Positions 7,728 to 15,875 of a stretch of DNA of 48,372 bases are shown piece by piece (within the stretch, counting starts at the first letter, position 1; each line of letters opens with the position of its first letter). The position numbers and the translations under genes are program-made. The notes beneath the pieces are model-generated. The model was not told where the DNA came from. It worked only from the letters and a program-made list of their open reading frames with translations, and made no database searches. Source of the DNA: an uncultured Eubacteriales bacterium. GTDB taxonomy: Bacteria > Bacillota > Clostridia > Lachnospirales > Lachnospiraceae. The DNA is taken from the NCBI GenBank assembly GCA_900318405.1, contig ONKP01000018.1, forward strand, positions 1-48,372, read 5' to 3'.

Positions 7728-8200
7728 GCGCCCGGATCCTCGAGCAGATCACTGCCGTCAGCTGCCGATGTGGCCAGCGTATCGCAGCGCTCGTTCAGAT
7801 CATTTCCATTGTGACCCCTCACCCATACAAACTGTACATGATGCGGTTCCATGGCTTTCAGCAGCCTCATCCACAGGTCCTGATTTTTCACTGGTTCTTT
7901 CTTGCTGTTCTTCCAACCCTTCTTCTGCCATCCTTCGATCCAGTGGTCGTTAAATGCCTTCACCAGATACTGCGAATCCGAGTGAAGGGTGACGTCACAG
8001 GGACGGGTGAGTGCTTCCAGACCCATGATTGCTCCCATCAGTTCCATGCGGTTGTTTGTCGTCCGTACGTAGCCCTGTGAGAGTTCCTTCTGATGAAGAA
8101 CTCCCCTTGTATCGGTGTAGCCGAGAACAGCTGCGCAGCCGCCGGGACCGTCGGGATTGCCGCGGGCAGCGCCGTCCGTATAGATTTCCACGTGCATCAT
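7724..8200 (-). CDS. rnhA: Ribonuclease HI
   Basis: RNase HI cleaves the RNA strand of RNA-DNA hybrids. The catalytic residues appear in order: Asp in VEIYTDGAARGN, Glu in TNNRMELMGA, Asp in LHSDSQYLV, and His/Asp in WVRGHNGNDLNERCDTLA. The basic handle region WIEGWQKKGWKNSKKEPVKN is present, which marks the HI type. The frame extends to 8248, but GAGGA lies upstream of the ATG pair at 8200/8197, so I use 8200 (158 residues). It follows the Met8/HemD-like gene by 71 bases and precedes the tyrS promoter. Confidence 0.94.
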   Translation of the reverse strand: MMHVEIYTDGAARGNPDGPGGCAAVLGYTDTRGVLHQKELSQGYVRTTNNRMELMGAIMGLEALTRPCDVTLHSDSQYLVKAFNDHWIEGWQKKGWKNSKKEPVKNQDLWMRLLKAMEPHHVQFVWVRGHNGNDLNERCDTLATSAADGSDLLEDPGA

Positions 8201-8271
8201 ACCTGTATCCTCATCAATAAGATAATAGTCTTTCTGAACGCCATGCAAGAACTATTATTAAATTCTTTATC

Positions 8272-9132
8272 TCAGCATAGAATGTCTGTGCGGTATTCAC
8301 GCAGCGATTTCTGAAAGAATACGCTTTCTTCCGGTGTACAGAATACGAGGATCCTGCCGTCTTCAGGCCTGCCGCCTTTTTTCTGCGCATGACGGCGCAG
8401 GTGATCATAAAAGTACTGCCGTGCTTCTTCCGACGGATCCTGCTGTTCAGGATCATCTTTTGTCAGTTTCTTCTCTTCAGCGCTTTGTGCGGTATGATCA
8501 GATGGCTCACCAGAATGCGTACCCTGATCATTCAGCGGTACGGCGGGCAGACAGAGATCCGGACAGATATGCTCTGTTCTCAGGCTTTCTGCTGTTTCCC
8601 TGCCGACAGCGGCAACCATCACACCGGCCATGTTCCGCATATCGATTTCCTGCGTCTGCATCTCTGCCATCACACGGCGGACTGCTGCAGGCGAAGTAAA
8701 AATCACCAGATCATATACGCTGATCTTCTGCAGACTCATGATCAGGCGGAGATCCCTGACTGTGTCTGCTGCATCCTCTTCCGCATTTTCCTGCGTAAGG
8801 AAGAAATCGCACTTGGCCGGTTCGCCTTCCGTGAAGACCGGAATACCAAGGCAGCGGCACGCTGCGTAAATATCACGATTGACCGTTTTTTCGGAACATG
8901 CAAAGACCATGCCCGCATCAAGGATCTGTTCTCTTCTGTAAGGTTCTCTGATCAGACGGATCAGACCGTTCTTGACCATGCTTTCAAGACCCGGATAAGG
9001 TCTCTCAGAGATCACGGTAATGCTGCATCCGCAGGGGAGCAGCGCACGAACAGCCTGCATCGCCATATCATCTTCGCCGACGACAAAGACCTGCCGACCG
9101 GAAATATCCACACTGATATCAAGCCTTTTCAT
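8272..9132 (-). CDS. Met8-like NAD-domain / HemD-like hybrid, apparently degenerate
   Basis: Residues 1-115 resemble the precorrin-2 dehydrogenase domain of Met8/CysG: strand-glycine turn (FVVGEDDMAMQAV), VKNGLIRLIREPY and VFACSEKTVNRDIYAACRCLGIPVF. However, the glycine motif, normally VGGGxVA, is VGEDDMA, and the Asp corresponding to CysG D104 is Gly in TEGEPAKCDF. Residues about 140-195 resemble uroporphyrinogen III synthase (LVIFTSPAAVRRVM and VAAVGRETAESL..EHICPDLCLP). A polar stretch and a short tail follow. The chelatase/dimer domain of Met8 is absent. The ATG overlaps the stop of the his fusion gene (TGATG), so it is translationally coupled to histidine genes, and no other tetrapyrrole gene is present here. 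Function not established. Confidence 0.65.
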   Translation of the reverse strand: MKRLDISVDISGRQVFVVGEDDMAMQAVRALLPCGCSITVISERPYPGLESMVKNGLIRLIREPYRREQILDAGMVFACSEKTVNRDIYAACRCLGIPVFTEGEPAKCDFFLTQENAEEDAADTVRDLRLIMSLQKISVYDLVIFTSPAAVRRVMAEMQTQEIDMRNMAGVMVAAVGRETAESLRTEHICPDLCLPAVPLNDQGTHSGEPSDHTAQSAEEKKLTKDDPEQQDPSEEARQYFYDHLRRHAQKKGGRPEDGRILVFCTPEESVFFQKSLREYRTDILC

Positions 9133-10334
9133 CAGTTTTTCTCCGCAAGCTCCGCGGCGACATCCTCCCAGGTCAGTCCTTTTTCCGCCATCAGCATCAT
9201 GCTGTCATACAGCACATCCGCCACGCGGTCAATGATGCCACTCTTCGTTCCTCCGGCTGCTTCCAGGATCAGCGCTGTATCGTCCGCGCCGAGTTTCTGA
9301 AGTACATTCTTTGTAGCATCTTCCGTGCTTTCCGCATCCACCGGACGGCTGTTTCTTTGTTCGCAGATAGCGTCAAATGTCTTCTGCAGCACATGCGTCG
9401 GCGGTACATAGCTTTCTTCCCGGCTGACGATTGTCCGGTAAAAACAGGAATAATGTCCGGTGTGACAGGCGGCGCCCACCTGGGCCACTTTGGCCAGAAG
9501 CGTGTCATTATCGCAGTCGAGCCTCAGTTCCTTCAGATACTGAAAATGACCGCTCGTAAGTCCTTTCATCCAGAGCTCCTGACGGCTTCTGCTCCAGTAC
9601 GTCATCCTTCCCGTCCTCAGCGTCGTCAGGAAGGCTTCCTCATTCATGTAAGCTACCATGAGGACCTTATCCGTCCTGAAATCCTGTACAACGCAGGGAA
9701 TCATGCCGTCGCTGTTCAGCTTCAGATCTTTCCAGCTGACCTCGGACTCAAAATCCTTTTTTCTGTAATTTGCTTCCAGACATACACTCTGCTGATCATC
9801 ATGCAGAAGGACCGCCAGCTCCGTCTCCTCGACGATCTTTTCATCGTCATCATCATCACGGTCCGTGAGTATCATGGACGCCAGTTTTTCAATGTCTTCC
9901 TTCTGCATCAGAAAATCATTGTAATCGGACACATATACACCGATCCGCTTCTTTCCGAATCTCCTGGAAACGTCGGCCAGAATCTCACGGTTGGAATCCT
10001 TCACGGAATTCAGGATCACCCTGGCACAGCCCGCGCTCAGGTAGTCCTTCACATCATCCGCCGTGTGCACAGCGCCTGCTGCAAAGACGCGCATCTGCGC
10101 ATTCCTGCAGATGGCCTTGATCATCTCCAGAGATGCCGCATGTCCGCTTTTTTCCTCGGAAAAATCAAAGATCATGAGTCCCTGCGCATCCGTCTGAGCG
10201 CACAGTTTCTCCGCCTTTGCAATGGGATCCGTGCCGCCGTCCTTCGGCGCATCTTCATCGCTCACGCCGAAGTAATAGCCCTCGACATCCTTACCGTTGT
10301 TGAGATACAGACAGGGTATGCTGATCGTGTCCAT
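9132..10334 (-). CDS. hisI: HisF/HisA-like half-barrel + HisI + HisE fusion
   Basis: Three parts are visible. Residues 1-150 look like the first half of a HisF/HisA barrel ([12 protein letters not shown], then [26 protein letters not shown]), but the catalytic Asp of IPCLDV is Tyr and the GGGI phosphate turn is AAGA. An acidic linker (DRDDDDDE) follows. Residues about 215-310 are a complete PR-AMP cyclohydrolase ([41 protein letters not shown]). Residues about 320-400 are a PR-ATP pyrophosphatase-like (HisE) domain in which the usual GEEAxE reads GADDTA, and the ExxD before LYH reads RVAD. HisI should work; HisE looks impaired. TGATG overlaps join it to hisB and to the next gene. Confidence 0.88.
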   Translation of the reverse strand: MDTISIPCLYLNNGKDVEGYYFGVSDEDAPKDGGTDPIAKAEKLCAQTDAQGLMIFDFSEEKSGHAASLEMIKAICRNAQMRVFAAGAVHTADDVKDYLSAGCARVILNSVKDSNREILADVSRRFGKKRIGVYVSDYNDFLMQKEDIEKLASMILTDRDDDDDEKIVEETELAVLLHDDQQSVCLEANYRKKDFESEVSWKDLKLNSDGMIPCVVQDFRTDKVLMVAYMNEEAFLTTLRTGRMTYWSRSRQELWMKGLTSGHFQYLKELRLDCDNDTLLAKVAQVGAACHTGHYSCFYRTIVSREESYVPPTHVLQKTFDAICEQRNSRPVDAESTEDATKNVLQKLGADDTALILEAAGGTKSGIIDRVADVLYDSMMLMAEKGLTWEDVAAELAEKN

Positions 10335-10924
10335 CAGAGTGTTCCTTTCGTTGACAGGACGTCCTGTATTCTGGGATCCAGCGACACCGCCTGATCCAGT
10401 GATTTGGCAAAAGATTTGAACAGAGCCTCCGCTTTGTGATGGTCGTTCATGCCGTCGAGCACCTTCATATGCAGATTCATCTGCGCAGAGTAAGATATGG
10501 CATAGAAAAATTCACGCACCATCTGCGTACTCATGTCCCCGATCCTGTCGGAGGCAAAGGAAGCATCATAGGAAAAATACGGCCGTCCCGACAGATCAAT
10601 GGCAGTCAGAACCAGCGTCTCATCCATCGGAAGGATACAGCTGCCGAACCGGCGGATGCCCTTCTTATCTCCTGCCGCCTTCAGGATCGCCTGCCCGAGA
10701 ACAATGCCGGTATCCTCGATCGTGTGATGATCATCCACGCGCAGATCACCGGTCACCTTCACCTGCAGATCGAACAGGCCATGCCGTGCAAATCCGTCCA
10801 GCATATGATCAAAAAATCCGACACCCGTATCGATCTCCGCTTTACCCGTGCCATCGAGGCTAAGCGTGAGGGAAATCTGCGTCTCTCTTGTATTTCGCGT
10901 CACCGAGGCTGTTCTGCCTTCCAT
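10334..10924 (-). CDS. hisB: Imidazoleglycerol-phosphate dehydratase
   Basis: HisB dehydrates imidazole glycerol phosphate to imidazole acetol phosphate using a di-manganese site. The paired metal motifs are seen: [31 protein letters not shown], and the second-half [14 protein letters not shown]. No phosphatase domain is fused. The open frame reaches 10978 inside hisD, but AAAGGAG lies 6 bases before the ATG at 10924, which begins [12 protein letters not shown] as expected (196 residues). It lies 10 bases after hisD and overlaps the next gene by one base. Confidence 0.97.
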   Translation of the reverse strand: MEGRTASVTRNTRETQISLTLSLDGTGKAEIDTGVGFFDHMLDGFARHGLFDLQVKVTGDLRVDDHHTIEDTGIVLGQAILKAAGDKKGIRRFGSCILPMDETLVLTAIDLSGRPYFSYDASFASDRIGDMSTQMVREFFYAISYSAQMNLHMKVLDGMNDHHKAEALFKSFAKSLDQAVSLDPRIQDVLSTKGTL

Positions 10925-10934
10925 GATTTCTCCT

Positions 10935-12236
10935 TTACTCCTTGTCATTTTCAAAGCGAACCGCAATCGAATTGGCATGCGCCGTCAGCTGCTCGCACTT
11001 TGCAAACTGCTCGATATCCTTATGCACAGCCTTCAGAGCCTCCCGTGAATAGTGGATGATGCTCGATTTCTTCACGAAATCATCCACAGAGAGCGGTGAG
11101 AAAAATCTGGCCGTTCCGCTCGTAGGCAGAATGTGGTTCGGGCCGGCAAAGTAATCGCCGAGCGGCTCGCTGCTGTATTCGCCGATGAAGATCGCACCTG
11201 CGTTGCGGATCTTTGTCATCACCTCAAAGCCGTCCTTCATGACGATCTCCATGTGCTCCGGTGCAAATTCATTCGCCGCATCGATCGCTGTCTCGCGGTC
11301 CGGCGCCACAAGAATACGTCCGTAGTTATCCAGAGATTTCTGAATGATCTCACGGCGGGAGAGTTCTTTGACAAAACCGTCGACTTCACGGCTCACATCC
11401 TCCGCAAGCTTCCGGCTCGTCGTAATCATGAGCGCCGTAGCCATCTCGTCATGCTCTGCCTGTGAGAGAAGATCCGCAGCAACGTATCTGGCATTGGCCG
11501 TCTCGTCAGCCAGCACGAGGATCTCACTCGGTCCTGCGATGGAATCAATGGACACGCTGCCATACACAGCTTTTTTCGCCAGGGCGACAAAAATATTGCC
11601 CGGCCCTACGATCTTGTCCACCTTCGGCACGCTCTCTGTCCCGTATGCCATGGCAGCGATTGCCTGTGCGCCGCCTGCCTTGAACACACGGTCAGCGCCC
11701 GCCTCATGAGCAGCCACCAGAACAGCGGGGTTGACTTTTCCCTCCCTGTTGCAGGGCGTCATCATGATAACCTCATCGACACCGGCCGTCTTCGCCGGAA
11801 CGATATTCATGAGCACGGAAGACGGGTAAGCAGCTTTTCCGCCGGGAACGTATACGCCCACGCGCTGCATGGGTGTGATCTTCTGTCCGAGGATCGTGCC
11901 CTCAGGCGTTGTTGTGATCCAGCTGTTCTGCTTCTGTTTCTCATGAAAATCACGGATATTGCGGAGCGCTTTCCTGATCACACTGACCAGCTCCGGTGCA
12001 ACGTTGTCATAGGCCTCACGGATCTCTTCCTCTGTTACTTCGAAATTATCCGCATGAATATCCGCGTGATCAAACTTCGCCGTATAGGCAAAAAGTGCAC
12101 TGTCTCCATTTTCCTTCACGTCCGAAATGATCTCACGGACGGTCTTCTCCTGATCGCCGAACTGTGTGGGCGTTCTGTCGAGGATTGTTTTTCTGACAGC
12201 CTCTCTGTTCTCTTCGTTCAGTTCAATAATCTGCAT
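10935..12236 (-). CDS. hisD: Histidinol dehydrogenase
   Basis: HisD makes the last two NAD-dependent oxidations to L-histidine with a zinc ion. Conserved segments include VYVPGGKAAYPSSVLMN, GPGNIFVALAKKAVYG, GPSEILVLADETANARYVAADLLSQAEHD and AIFIGEYSSEPLGDYFAGPNH (zinc and substrate residues). The length of 433 is normal. AAAGGAGG stands 6 bases before the ATG and overlaps the stop codon of the duplicated hisG tail, so ribosome entry for hisD lies right at the edge of that duplication. It is in the operon hisZ-hisG-hisD-hisB. Confidence 0.98.
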   Translation of the reverse strand: MQIIELNEENREAVRKTILDRTPTQFGDQEKTVREIISDVKENGDSALFAYTAKFDHADIHADNFEVTEEEIREAYDNVAPELVSVIRKALRNIRDFHEKQKQNSWITTTPEGTILGQKITPMQRVGVYVPGGKAAYPSSVLMNIVPAKTAGVDEVIMMTPCNREGKVNPAVLVAAHEAGADRVFKAGGAQAIAAMAYGTESVPKVDKIVGPGNIFVALAKKAVYGSVSIDSIAGPSEILVLADETANARYVAADLLSQAEHDEMATALMITTSRKLAEDVSREVDGFVKELSRREIIQKSLDNYGRILVAPDRETAIDAANEFAPEHMEIVMKDGFEVMTKIRNAGAIFIGEYSSEPLGDYFAGPNHILPTSGTARFFSPLSVDDFVKKSSIIHYSREALKAVHKDIEQFAKCEQLTAHANSIAVRFENDKE

Positions 12237-12247
12237 AGAAGCCTCCT

Positions 12248-12367
12248 TTATGAAACTGCATCCTTCAGACGAAGGATCAGATCGCGCGTCCTCTCACTGT
12301 CCATCCGTTATGAAACCGCATCCTTCAGCCGAAGGATCAGATCGCGTATCCTGTCATTGTCCATCCG
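12248..12367 (-). repeat. 60-bp tandem duplication of the hisG 3' end, stop codon included
   Basis: The coding copy (12308-12367) ends [18 protein letters not shown] plus TAA. The next 60 bases (12248-12307) in the same frame read [18 protein letters not shown] plus TAA. Because the first copy kept its stop, the second is an untranslated tail. The hisD ribosome binding site begins inside the last stop codon, which suggests this was the ancestral end of hisG and that the extra copy arose upstream of it. Confidence 0.95.
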
Positions 12368-12946
12368 CATGCTCACGGGATTCACAACAAGTCTGGCGGA
12401 CAGGGGACATACCTCCTCCAGCACTGTCAGCCCGTTTTCCCTGAGCGTACTGCCCGTCTCCACGATATCCACGATCACCTCAGACAGCCCGACAATCGGT
12501 GCAAGCTCGATCGAACCGTTCAGCTTGATGATCTCTACGTTCTGATTTTTCTGGTTATAGAAAAAGTCACGCGCAATATTCGGGTATTTGGTCGCCACAC
12601 GGATCATCTGATTGTGCTCCAGATAACTCCTTGCCGACGCCGGACCGCATACACACATGCGGCATTTACCGTAGCCAAGGTCCAGGACTTCATAGATCTT
12701 TCTGTTTTCCTCAAGGATCGTGTCCTTGCCAACAATACCCAGATCAGCAGCGCCGTACTCCACGTAGGTCGGTACATCCGGCCCCTTGGCGAGGAAAAAC
12801 CGCACGCCGTATTCTTCATTGGTAAAAATCAGCTTGCGGGTATCCTTATCCTTCATCTCATCACAGCGGATACCGATTTTTTCAAACAGCTCCATCGTCT
12901 TCGAAGCCAGACGCCCCTTCGTGAGGGCAATGGTAAGCTCACGCAT
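12308..12946 (-). CDS. hisG: ATP phosphoribosyltransferase, short form
   Basis: HisG catalyses the first step of histidine synthesis, joining ATP and PRPP. At 212 residues it is the short form, which needs the regulatory partner HisZ, encoded just upstream. The conserved opening [25 protein letters not shown], and the PRPP-loop region [17 protein letters not shown] (written here as [12 protein letters not shown]) are clear. Either a GTG (12949) or the ATG at 12946 may start it; the ATG forms a TGATG overlap with hisZ and has GGAGG 9 bases upstream. The last 60 bases are duplicated after the stop codon. Confidence 0.97.
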   Translation of the reverse strand: MRELTIALTKGRLASKTMELFEKIGIRCDEMKDKDTRKLIFTNEEYGVRFFLAKGPDVPTYVEYGAADLGIVGKDTILEENRKIYEVLDLGYGKCRMCVCGPASARSYLEHNQMIRVATKYPNIARDFFYNQKNQNVEIIKLNGSIELAPIVGLSEVIVDIVETGSTLRENGLTVLEEVCPLSARLVVNPVSMRMDNDRIRDLILRLKDAVS

Positions 12947-14355
12947 CACTGTTCACCTCCGTCCGCTGTGCCTGTCATTTTTACTGCGGCGGCATTGCCT
13001 GCCGCTTTTGCTGTCGCGGTATTTCCTGCCATGGTGGTATTGTCTGACATACCGTCTCTGTCTGCCCTCATGGCTGTCCCGTCATTTGATTCGCTGTCGC
13101 AATCCTCTGCAAACGATGCGATCATCTCCTCGCTTCCGTCATTCAGCCGGATCAGCTTTGCATCCTCTTTCGAAGAAAAATAACGGATCTCGCGGAACTG
13201 GTTTCTCTTTCCATAGGCGATGTAATCCGAAAGCTCTCTCTCATCGTCAAAACGCACACACGCGGCATCATTGCCCTCATCGCGAAGCCTGTCCGCATAA
13301 TGGACTGCTTCTTTTTCCATCTTCTCCGGATAGAGGATCATGATCTTGATATCCGTCACCGGCAGGCTGAGCTTCTGACGCTCGATCGCGGTCAGCAGAG
13401 AATCGATGTCGGCCGCAAAACCGACGGCCGCCGCCTTTTTGCCGAAATGCTCGATCAGGCGGTTATAGCGTCCGCCGCTGATCAGCGCATCACCGGAACC
13501 ATAGGTGTATGCCTGAAAAATAATTCCCGTATAGTATTTATACTCCGTAACCATGCCGAGATCATACATCACATAATCTCTCAGGCCGTACATATCCAGG
13601 ACATGATCGATCTTTCGGAGTCTGGCAATTGCTTTTTCCGCCTTCTTGCCGACAGCAGATTTCTCCGCGCGGTCCAGCACATCCCGTCCCCCGTACAGGT
13701 CCGTCATGCTGTTGAATGCATTTTTGAGCTTGTCCGATATCGGAAGTCCCTCGATCAGTTCCTGTGCGCCGAAACGGTTTCTGGTCTTGAGCAGTGTCCG
13801 GAGCTCATCAACGGTATCACTGTCCAGATCGGCTTCCTTTACCAGCGAATGAAAATATCCCACGTGGCCGATGCTCACCTGAAAGTTCTCCAGACCCGCG
13901 CGCTTCATCGTACGCACGACCAGAGCAATCACCTCGGCATCTGCCTCCGCGCTGTCATCATTCAGATACTCCACGCCCATCTGGGTGCTCTCGCGGAGAC
14001 GGCCCTGCAGCGAATGATTATTGCGGTAAACGTTGCCGTGATAGCAGAATCTGAGCGGCATGTCCTCTTCCGCGAAGTACATGGAGACCGACCGCGCCAC
14101 GGAAGGTGTGAAATCGGGGCGCAGAACAAGCGTGGACCCGTCTCTGTCGATTACCTTGTACAGATCCTTCGTCGATGTTGTTCCCACTTCCTCCGAAAAT
14201 ACGCGGAAAAATTCAAAGGCCGGCGTCTCGATCGACTGATAGCCGTAGGAGCGGTAGAGCTTTTCGATCCTGCGCTCCAGATATCGCTTCCGGTCGCATT
14301 CAATGCCAAAAATATCCCGGAATCCCTCCGGTGTGTGAATCAGTTTTTTCTTCAT
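12946..14355 (-). CDS. hisZ: ATP phosphoribosyltransferase regulatory subunit HisZ with extended tail
   Basis: HisZ is a histidyl-tRNA-synthetase paralog that activates short HisG. The fold is clear from [59 protein letters not shown] and the glycine-rich [21 protein letters not shown]. Being followed directly by hisG separates it from true HisRS, though a histidine-tRNA ligase cannot be wholly excluded from one window. Residues about 420-469 are a low-complexity tail ([26 protein letters not shown]) of alanine, threonine and asparagine, absent from typical family members. The operon promoter is at 14401-14428. Confidence 0.92.
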   Translation of the reverse strand: MKKKLIHTPEGFRDIFGIECDRKRYLERRIEKLYRSYGYQSIETPAFEFFRVFSEEVGTTSTKDLYKVIDRDGSTLVLRPDFTPSVARSVSMYFAEEDMPLRFCYHGNVYRNNHSLQGRLRESTQMGVEYLNDDSAEADAEVIALVVRTMKRAGLENFQVSIGHVGYFHSLVKEADLDSDTVDELRTLLKTRNRFGAQELIEGLPISDKLKNAFNSMTDLYGGRDVLDRAEKSAVGKKAEKAIARLRKIDHVLDMYGLRDYVMYDLGMVTEYKYYTGIIFQAYTYGSGDALISGGRYNRLIEHFGKKAAAVGFAADIDSLLTAIERQKLSLPVTDIKIMILYPEKMEKEAVHYADRLRDEGNDAACVRFDDERELSDYIAYGKRNQFREIRYFSSKEDAKLIRLNDGSEEMIASFAEDCDSESNDGTAMRADRDGMSDNTTMAGNTATAKAAGNAAAVKMTGTADGGEQ

Positions 14356-14400
14356 CTGCCGAAATATCTCCTGTTTTGATTTGCACTTTAGTACGGTGAT

Positions 14401-14428
14401 ATATTACCAGATAAAACTTTCCTGTCAA
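14401..14428 (-). promoter_or_regulatory. Promoter of the his operon
   Basis: A -35 TTGACA (14423-14428) and -10 TAATAT (14401-14406) are spaced by 16 bases. The leader to the hisZ ATG is about 40 bases, too short for a T-box or a leader-peptide attenuator. Confidence 0.78.
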
Positions 14429-14477
14429 GTCTGTGCTGCCTCTTACATTAGTATTTCAGAATATTCTCCTCTTAATC

Positions 14478-15014
14478 TCAGTCTTCCCGGGTCTGCAGGT
14501 CACGGTTCAGACCGACCAGATAGGGAACAAGAATGCCGGGCGAACGCGGCAGGTAGTATGCCGGTGCCAGCTCACTGACCGTGAAGTGCTTCGGTCCGCC
14601 TTCCTCCGCACGCCGCCAAAAGTGATCAAGCTCGGAAAAGCGCATGTAGTAGATCTCATCCCTTGCGGTAAACATGATCAGCAGAAAAGCCATGCCCTGC
14701 TGTTTTTCAAAATCCCTCATGAATACATACTGGTGTTCATGGATATTGGCGAGCGGAAATGTATCGGAAGCGCACTCCTTGGCGTCGAAGCAGACCGGTA
14801 TGCCCTGTACGGCACCGATGTAGTCGACCGTGCTCTTTTTGTCGAAGTACGCGAGTGTGATCTGCCTCGTCTCCTTGTCCATGCGGACGGGCGTAATCGG
14901 TGTCGGCACCTTCTGTATCAGCGCCAGACCCTGCTCTCTGTACTGTTCATTGGACCTGTTGATCATTTCCTCCAGGGTCGATCCCCTGAGGCCTCTTGTC
15001 TTCCATGCTGTCAC
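14478..15014 (-). CDS. recU: Holliday junction resolvase RecU (GTG start)
   Basis: RecU cuts Holliday junctions in Firmicutes and works with RuvAB, encoded at 35249-36921. The protein shows TRGLRGSTLEEMINRSNEQY, KVPTPITPV, the nuclease core STVDYIGAVQG...CFDAKE, then FPLANIHEHQ and FSELDHFWRRAEEGG, all matching the family. It is 178 residues, a little shorter than Bacillus RecU, which has a longer N-terminal arm. The GTG start at 15014 lies 3 bases after the lepB stop and gives the conserved RG motif; the ribosome binding site (AAGGG) is within lepB. RecU is usually beside a penicillin-binding protein gene, but here it follows lepB. Confidence 0.93.
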   Translation of the reverse strand: MTAWKTRGLRGSTLEEMINRSNEQYREQGLALIQKVPTPITPVRMDKETRQITLAYFDKKSTVDYIGAVQGIPVCFDAKECASDTFPLANIHEHQYVFMRDFEKQQGMAFLLIMFTARDEIYYMRFSELDHFWRRAEEGGPKHFTVSELAPAYYLPRSPGILVPYLVGLNRDLQTRED

Positions 15015-15017
15015 GGA

Positions 15018-15875
15018 TCAGCTATTCCCTTCATACAGCGGATTGGTGGATTCATCCGGCTCATAATAACTGTCTTCCGCCCCATGAATCACGCTGATCT
15101 TGTTCAGCGGCCAGTAACGGAAAATGGCTTTGCCGACGATTTCATCCTTTGTCACGAATGTATTCGTCCAGTAGCGCGCATCATGAGAATTCATCCTGTT
15201 GTCGCCGAGCACAAAATAGGAATTTTCCGGTACCGTGATCGGGTAGACGAGATCTCCGCCTGCCGTGGAATCCGGCAGTGCACAGAAGTCATCAGACAGC
15301 GGTGTAGGATCACCGTTGATGTAGACATCGCCGTCATGAACATCTACCACATCACCGGGCAGTCCGATCACACGCTTGATAAACAGTTCGCTTTCATTGT
15401 CCGGATATTTAAAAATGATGATGTCGTATCTCTTTACATCAGAATTGTTATACGCAAGACGGTTGCCGAAGATCTGATCATTCGTCATGATCGTTGGCTC
15501 CATGGATTCACTGGGAATTTTTGCATTGACGAGAAAAAAAGTGAAGATGACGATCATGGCTGCAATGACACAGCCAAAAACAAGGATGTCACTGATGATT
15601 TCTCTCTTCCATCCGCCCTTTCCGTTGTTTTTTTCTTCGTGACTGCTGTCCGACATTTTTTCTTCTGTCATACCTGCATCGTCTCCGACGGCTGACCCTG
15701 TATACTTTTTCTCCGCATCCTCAGCATCATGTCCGGCAGAACTTTCTGCATCCGCAGCATCACGTCCGGCAGAACCTTCTGCATCCGCAGCATCACGTCT
15801 GGTATAACCTTCTGCATCCGTCAGATCGTGTGCCTGTGCGGTTTCAAATTCTGTATCATGTTCATGACGGTTCAT
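15018..15875 (-). CDS. lepB: Type I signal peptidase with repeat-rich cytoplasmic N-terminus
   Basis: Signal peptidase I removes signal peptides from exported proteins at the outer face of the membrane. The catalytic serine lies in SESMEPT (about residue 123) and the lysine in KRVIGLPGD (about 166); GDNRMNSHDARYWT is the conserved box E. A single membrane helix (ILVFGCVIAAMIVIFTFFLV) precedes the serine. The first 90 residues are unusual: acidic, alanine-rich and built on 11-residue repeats (residues 19-60). The start overlaps the upstream pseudouridine synthase gene by 14 bases. At 285 residues it is longer than typical Gram-positive SipS (about 185). Confidence 0.95.
   Translation of the reverse strand: MNRHEHDTEFETAQAHDLTDAEGYTRRDAADAEGSAGRDAADAESSAGHDAEDAEKKYTGSAVGDDAGMTEEKMSDSSHEEKNNGKGGWKREIISDILVFGCVIAAMIVIFTFFLVNAKIPSESMEPTIMTNDQIFGNRLAYNNSDVKRYDIIIFKYPDNESELFIKRVIGLPGDVVDVHDGDVYINGDPTPLSDDFCALPDSTAGGDLVYPITVPENSYFVLGDNRMNSHDARYWTNTFVTKDEIVGKAIFRYWPLNKISVIHGAEDSYYEPDESTNPLYEGNS
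15696..15821 (-). repeat. 33-bp tandem repeats in the lepB N-terminal region
   Basis: Units of 11 residues read TDAEGYTRRDA, ADAEGSAGRDA, ADAESSAGHDA and a partial EDAEKKYTG. At DNA level the period is 33 bases (gcatcaYgtcYggYaKaac.ttctgcatccg on the plus strand). The middle copies differ at few positions, so this is among the younger repeats in the window. Confidence 0.92.

Noticed and set aside
12946-14355. Histidyl-tRNA synthetase hisS in place of hisZ
   Set aside because: It directly precedes a short-form hisG in a his operon, which calls for HisZ; the C-terminal anticodon domain is not typical.
14433-15695. 420-codon plus-strand frame opposite recU and lepB
   Set aside because: It is a shadow of two recognised genes on the other strand and has no recognisable domain.
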